Of a stretch of 64,000 nucleotides of DNA, positions 60,416 through 64,000 are shown one piece after another. The stretch is from Archangium sp. GTDB lineage: Bacteria > Myxococcota > Myxococcia > Myxococcales > Myxococcaceae. The stretch is taken from contig JAUYRZ010000058.1 in assembly GCA_030695565.1 (NCBI GenBank), positions 1-64,000 on the forward strand. Direction: 5' to 3'. The translations under genes were made by a program, and so were the position numbers. The notes beneath the pieces were generated by a model that was not told the DNA's origin, searched no databases, and worked only from the letters and a program-made list of their open reading frames with translations. Within the stretch, counting starts at the first letter, position 1; the number at the start of each line of letters is the position of its first letter.

Positions 60416-62012
60416 CTCGGCCCAGGGGGTGCACGACCAGATTGAGGGAAGCCCGCAATTCTGAGGGGATCGACAAGGGCGCAAGCGGCGTGATCTACGC
60501 GGCGCATGAGCCGACGCCGGAAGCCCTACACGCCCGCGACCAGCACCACGCCGCCCAACGATGGAACCCCGCTGGGTGGCCTCAGCGACGCCGACCTTCT
60601 GCGAGAGGTCGCACGTCGACGCCTGACCAAGGGGACGTTCGACATCGACGCCATCGCGGAACTCGCCACGGCCGCGCAACGCGACCTGGGAGAAGAGACG
60701 TTGGCTGCGGCGATCGCCGCGCTGCCGCCTGAAGACGACAAGCCCAAGGCGTGTCCGAAGTGCCTGCAGCTGGTGCCCGTGAAGGCGAAGAATCGGCTGC
60801 GCCACATCCTGACGACTGCGGGGGAGCTGCGCCTGACGCGGAACTACCACTACTGCAGCGACTGCGGCCGTGGCTTCGCGCCGCGCGACGCAGAGCTCAA
60901 TCTGCCCGAGGAAGGGGAAGTCTCGAGCGCGATGGAGAGGCGCATTCTCGACTTCGGCGTCAATGACACCTTCGAGTCCGTCGCTGAGCGATGGAGCATC
61001 CACTTCCCGACGAGCATCTCGTCGAACCTGGTGCGGCGGGTGGTGGACCGCGTCGGCCTGCGCTGTGAGTCAGCGTACAGCGATGAGGCGCTGCAGATGG
61101 CCTGCCGCGAGAAGCCGGAAGAGCCGCCCTCAATGCTGACGGTGGCGACGGACGGCAGCATGTTGCTGACGCGCGAAGCGAACTGGAAAGAGGTGAAGGT
61201 GGGCGTTGTCGCTCGGGGAGGATTCATCCCGCCGGGCGAGGAGCGACAGCGCCGACGCATCGAAGATGCGCGCTATGTCGCGGTGCTGGGCGGCCAGCCT
61301 GAATTCAAGAAGGGTATGGCGGCGGCGCTCGCAGTCGAACGCGCAGATGAGGTCGGCACCGTCGTCTGGCTCGGTGATGGTGCGCGTGAGAACTGGACCC
61401 TCGCCACTGAACTTTGCCCACTCGCCATTCAGGTGCTCGACGTGCCGCACGCGGTGCACTGGGGAATGCTCTGCGGCAAGGTGCTGCTTGGCGAAGGGCA
61501 CTGCCTGCTTCCGCAATGGGAGGCGCGAATCCACGAGCTGCTCGACGCCGACTCGCCAGAGTCAGCCATCGGGGAGCTGATGGACTGTCTAGAATTCGCG
61601 ACGACTGCCGAGCACCTCGCCGCACTCGATGATGTCGTCGGCTATTACCGCTCGAACGAGAAGCGCATGCAGTACCGAACCTTCCGGAGCATGGGTCTTC
61701 CGGTCGGCTCAGGCATCGTCGAGAGCGCACATCGCCACGTGCTTCAGGTGCGAATGAAGCGAGCGGGCCAGCGATGGGGATTGGTGCGCGCCCGCCGCAT
61801 GGTCCGCCTTCGTGCCGTCTACCGCACCGCTGGGGCGGTCCGTTTCCACTGGGCCATCAGGGAGGGCCTCAACGCCTCCACGGCGAAGCACAAGAACCAG
61901 CTGCTACCCAACGCGCCACGCCGCGCGAAGCACCGCTACACCCCAAGTCGATTCAGCTCGCGCAACCGGGCAGCTGCCGCCTCAAAGTGATCCTGCACCC
62001 CGGCCCAGGATC
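60416..62012 (+). mobile_element. ISKra4-family insertion sequence
   Basis: About 1.6 kb containing one transposase gene. Candidate imperfect terminal inverted repeats: GGCCCAGGGGGTGCACGA (60419-60436) and, as the reverse complement of 61990-62009, CCTGGGCCGGGGTGCAGGAT; GGGGTGCA is shared exactly. Exact ends and a target duplication could not be fixed. The transposase is intact, so the element may be active. Confidence 0.7.
60506..61990 (+). CDS. ISKra4-family transposase
   Basis: 494 residues, full length for the family. A zinc-binding N-terminal part (CPKCLQLVPVKAK ... YCSDCGRGFAPRDAE) is followed by a DDE catalytic core: TVATDGSM (Asp), VVWLGDGARENW (Asp) and PVGSGIVESAHRHVLQVRMK (Glu). 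The C-terminus is basic. The start ATG at 60506 is about 85 bases inside the left end. No frameshift or truncation is seen. It inserted between the HEPN pair and a lipoprotein gene. Confidence 0.92.
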   Translation: MSRRRKPYTPATSTTPPNDGTPLGGLSDADLLREVARRRLTKGTFDIDAIAELATAAQRDLGEETLAAAIAALPPEDDKPKACPKCLQLVPVKAKNRLRHILTTAGELRLTRNYHYCSDCGRGFAPRDAELNLPEEGEVSSAMERRILDFGVNDTFESVAERWSIHFPTSISSNLVRRVVDRVGLRCESAYSDEALQMACREKPEEPPSMLTVATDGSMLLTREANWKEVKVGVVARGGFIPPGEERQRRRIEDARYVAVLGGQPEFKKGMAAALAVERADEVGTVVWLGDGARENWTLATELCPLAIQVLDVPHAVHWGMLCGKVLLGEGHCLLPQWEARIHELLDADSPESAIGELMDCLEFATTAEHLAALDDVVGYYRSNEKRMQYRTFRSMGLPVGSGIVESAHRHVLQVRMKRAGQRWGLVRARRMVRLRAVYRTAGAVRFHWAIREGLNASTAKHKNQLLPNAPRRAKHRYTPSRFSSRNRAAAASK

Positions 62013-62082
62013 GCTAGACTGCGACCTCACCAGTCAAAGTCGAGCTTGAGTTTGGGAGCAGGGAACTCACTTGGGAGGCGTC

Positions 62083-63273
62083 TTGAGGAACTTGGTTTGG
62101 GTCGGCATGGTGTTGGTCAGTCTGCTGTCAGGATGCAGCGCAGAATCTGAGATCAGGAAGAAGGTAGACTTCGCCTGCAGACACGTGTCGCTGCAGAGCC
62201 CAACACTGATCGGGCTCCCGGAGGGCGCGAAGGCGGAACAGGTTCTTCGAAAGGAGGACCTTCAGTTCCTGCAGGACAAGGAGAGGTCTGACGACGCAGG
62301 CTTTGCCGCCGCGATGAAGGTCGCTCTGTTGCCGGCGATGAGGGCAATCGCCGAAGCGCGCGCCGTGGTGACGACGTGCGAGATGACGGGTCTCACTCAG
62401 ACAGAGGGGCGCGCGACGGTGACGGTTAAGGAGACGACGCCGAAGCCACCGGCTGAGAATCTGGCAGGTAGCCTCGAGCGGTTGGGTGAGATCAGCAAGC
62501 TCGATACCCACGCCGCGCGCGTGGCGAAGGCGAAGGAGTGGTTTGCACAGTCCACTGACAAGGTGGTGATCGAGCACTCGGTGACAGTCTTGAAGACTGA
62601 GTCGGGTTGGCGAGTGGACCTGCAGCTCCCGGAGAAGGCAAAGGAGGTGGCCGACAGGAAGTCGCGCGAGGCGATGGTGGAGAAGCTTCTGAAGGGCGCG
62701 TTCGAAGTGCTGCAGGACTGCGACCTTGCCCGTGCGCGCGCGAGGGTCGACGAAGCCGAGAAGCTGATGCCGGGAGCTCCCGCCCTGGCCACCGCCCGGG
62801 AAACAATCGAAGAACGAGCAACGGGATGCATTGGAGGCAAGTGGTACCGGACCTCCAAGAAGGACCCGATGACGGACGACATGAACGTGACTGTGATTCT
62901 CAGCTCTGAGAATGAGCTAGCGGGAAGCTACAAGTCATCGAAAGCGGCGCTGGTGGGCCGATGCGTTGAGACGCGGCTTGAGCTGTACATCTCGACTGAT
63001 CTCCACCTCGACGACACGTTCCAAGTGGGCGTCGAGGGCAGGTATCGCTTCGGCACCGTAAAGGCCGAGCGCATCGTGTTCACTCGATCGACGGATGGAA
63101 ACGCGGCCTTCTTCCGCAACACCGGCGTGTGGCTGACGACGCTTGGCGCCAAGAAGGACGAGGTGCTTGCGGTTGAGCTTCCGGTCTACGGCAAGCTGGC
63201 TGCGGTTGCACAATTCAACCTCGCGGGTGCCGACAAGGCAATCGCCGAACTCATTTCAGCCTGTGGGCGCTGA
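62083..63273 (+). CDS. Hypothetical lipoprotein
   Basis: About 396 residues; TTG at 62083 with GGGAGG 4 bases upstream is the best start (TTG 62071 and ATG 62107 are alternatives). Signal peptide with lipobox LLSGC (lipid Cys18). Residues about 60-230 are helical with Lys/Glu repeats; the C-terminal ~140 residues are beta-rich (CIGGKWYRTSKKDPMTDDMN ... IVFTRSTDGNAAFF). No family recognised. Base composition looks slightly less GC-biased than the core genes, in keeping with an accessory region. Confidence 0.7.
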   Translation: MRNLVWVGMVLVSLLSGCSAESEIRKKVDFACRHVSLQSPTLIGLPEGAKAEQVLRKEDLQFLQDKERSDDAGFAAAMKVALLPAMRAIAEARAVVTTCEMTGLTQTEGRATVTVKETTPKPPAENLAGSLERLGEISKLDTHAARVAKAKEWFAQSTDKVVIEHSVTVLKTESGWRVDLQLPEKAKEVADRKSREAMVEKLLKGAFEVLQDCDLARARARVDEAEKLMPGAPALATARETIEERATGCIGGKWYRTSKKDPMTDDMNVTVILSSENELAGSYKSSKAALVGRCVETRLELYISTDLHLDDTFQVGVEGRYRFGTVKAERIVFTRSTDGNAAFFRNTGVWLTTLGAKKDEVLAVELPVYGKLAAVAQFNLAGADKAIAELISACGR

Positions 63274-63630
63274 CTAACCACGCCATCGCTTCCCTTTCGA
63301 TCCGTGCGGTAGGCCCTGACGAACCTCACGATGCAGGCGCGAACAAGATACCTAGGCTTCGAGAAAAATCGAACAGCTCGGTCGATGGCTGGCTAGTGGT
63401 CGCTGGGTGGATGGGGTCGGGGGTGCAATGAAGATTAATCTGATACCGAACAGGTTGGCGGATGAGTCGAAGCGCTGCGCCGCGAGACCATTGCGGCGCT
63501 CGGCCGTCGACCGGCTCAAAGCGTGGCTCGGCGTCAGGCTGCTTCCTCTGCGGCGTGCTGTTGCGTTCGATGGCAACAATGGGCCGCTCAGCAAAGGCCT
63601 CCGCACTCCCTCTGAGAAAGGAACTCAGCC
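63274..63630. other. Intergenic region without recognised gene
   Basis: About 357 bases. A frame at 63407-63634 could encode 75 basic residues but has no domain or ribosome binding site and overlaps the start of the PHP gene. Local composition is less GC-rich (ACAAGATACCTAGGCTTCGA, AGATTAATCTGATACC), so promoters for the next gene are likely here. Confidence 0.45.
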
Positions 63631-64000
63631 ATGACCACGAGCGCTATCGATTGGAATTGGCCAGGGGCGCGCTGGTGGAGGTTCGATCTTCATGTCCATT
63701 CGCCGCAGTCGAGTGACTGGCGGGGCGACGCTTCGGCGACCCCTCAACAGTGGGTCGAGGCCGCCGTTGCTGCTCGCCTGCACGCAGTAGCCCTTACCGA
63801 TCACAACAGCTCCGGCTGGGTGGACAGAGTGAAGGCGGCAGCCGCAGGTCGCTTGGCTGTCTTCCCGGGAGCGGAGATTACAACCGACAGCGGGGCTCAC
63901 CTCCTCGTTATCCTTCCCGAAGAGGCGGACGGCGGGCGGGTTGCCGGAGTCCTGGGTGCTTGCGGCGTAGACCTTGCCCACCCGCAGAACGCACAAGCGC
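63631..64000 (+). CDS. PHP-domain protein, 3'-truncated by window end
   Basis: The first 123 codons of an open frame. ATG 63631 is preceded by AAAGGA. Metal motifs of the PHP phosphoesterase fold are present: FDLHVHSP (HxH), ALTDHNSSGW (DH), PGAEITT (E) and LAHPQN. The opening GARWWRFDLHVHSPQSSDW with TPQQWVEAA resembles PHP domains fused to AAA/SMC-like ATPases in defence-type proteins, but the rest of the gene is outside the window. A plain PHP phosphatase is also possible. Confidence 0.75.
   Translation, partial: MTTSAIDWNWPGARWWRFDLHVHSPQSSDWRGDASATPQQWVEAAVAARLHAVALTDHNSSGWVDRVKAAAAGRLAVFPGAEITTDSGAHLLVILPEEADGGRVAGVLGACGVDLAHPQNAQA

Noticed and set aside
63407-63634. 75-codon basic ORF
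   Set aside because: No ribosome binding site, no family, and it overlaps the PHP gene start.

Overview
The window looks like chromosome from a high-GC myxobacterium (Myxococcota), probably of the Myxococcus/Archangium/Cystobacter type. I infer this from gene content: cysteine-rich lipoproteins with Gly/Thr-rich linkers, a MopE-type metal-binding motif, a DUF1552 fragment, a Ser/Thr protein kinase remnant with an acidic tail and terminal membrane helix, many lipobox proteins and abundant GTG/TTG starts. No rRNA, tRNA or CRISPR array was found, so species cannot be fixed from the sequence.

Layout. 1-4.8 kb: a sensor kinase (cut by the window edge, with an apparent frameshift), two Cys-rich lipoproteins and an M15 peptidase. 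4.8-10.0 kb: a scrambled region built from three partial copies of the 3' end of an IS91-like element (all ending in the same CTTG boundary), a fourth transposase piece on the opposite strand, and truncated genes between them (kinase tail, DUF4328-like membrane protein, DUF1552 tail, CopD-like tail), with a LON-domain gene and an AraC regulator apparently intact. 10.1-17.4 kb: an overlapping three-gene operon of SNF2-type helicase, SbcD/Mre11-like phosphoesterase and SbcC/Rad50-like ATPase. 17.4-41.3 kb: mostly single housekeeping or lineage-specific genes: an ElyC/YdcF protein, a ~2030-residue lipoprotein with about 13 two-Cys modules, a MoxR ATPase, an acyl-CoA dehydrogenase, a DUF4178/53-aa/DUF350 cluster, an HCCA isomerase, an HSL-type esterase, a HAD phosphatase, an EutQ-like cupin, a DUF2807 lipoprotein and a TonB-like protein.

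41.0-46.6 kb: a long imperfect palindrome, then genes for methylthioadenosine salvage. These are a FucA-like class II aldolase coupled to mtnA, facing a cluster of cyclophilin, apt, mtnP and an ABC-2 exporter. MtnP and Apt recover phosphorylated methylthioribose and adenine; MtnA plus the aldolase could finish the route as a DHAP shunt. 46.6-54.2 kb: a universal stress protein, a hybrid histidine kinase, and the phosphate-uptake operon pstSCAB-phoU with GTGA/ATGA-type overlaps. 54.2-57.9 kb: two FtsX-type permeases without an ATPase.

57.9-64.0 kb is accessory and defence-like: a HigBA-type toxin-antitoxin pair with a clear promoter/palindrome in front of the antitoxin, a two-gene unit encoding an RX4H HEPN-type protein and a tightly coupled partner, an ISKra4-family insertion sequence, a lipoprotein, and the start of a PHP-domain protein cut by the window end. 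Short palindromic repeats of the CCCTCTCCC...GGGAGAGGG class are scattered through 16-37 kb, two of them inside coding sequence. The best candidates for something undescribed are the HEPN pair at 58.9-60.3 kb and the SNF2-SbcD-SbcC operon; neither function is proven by sequence alone.
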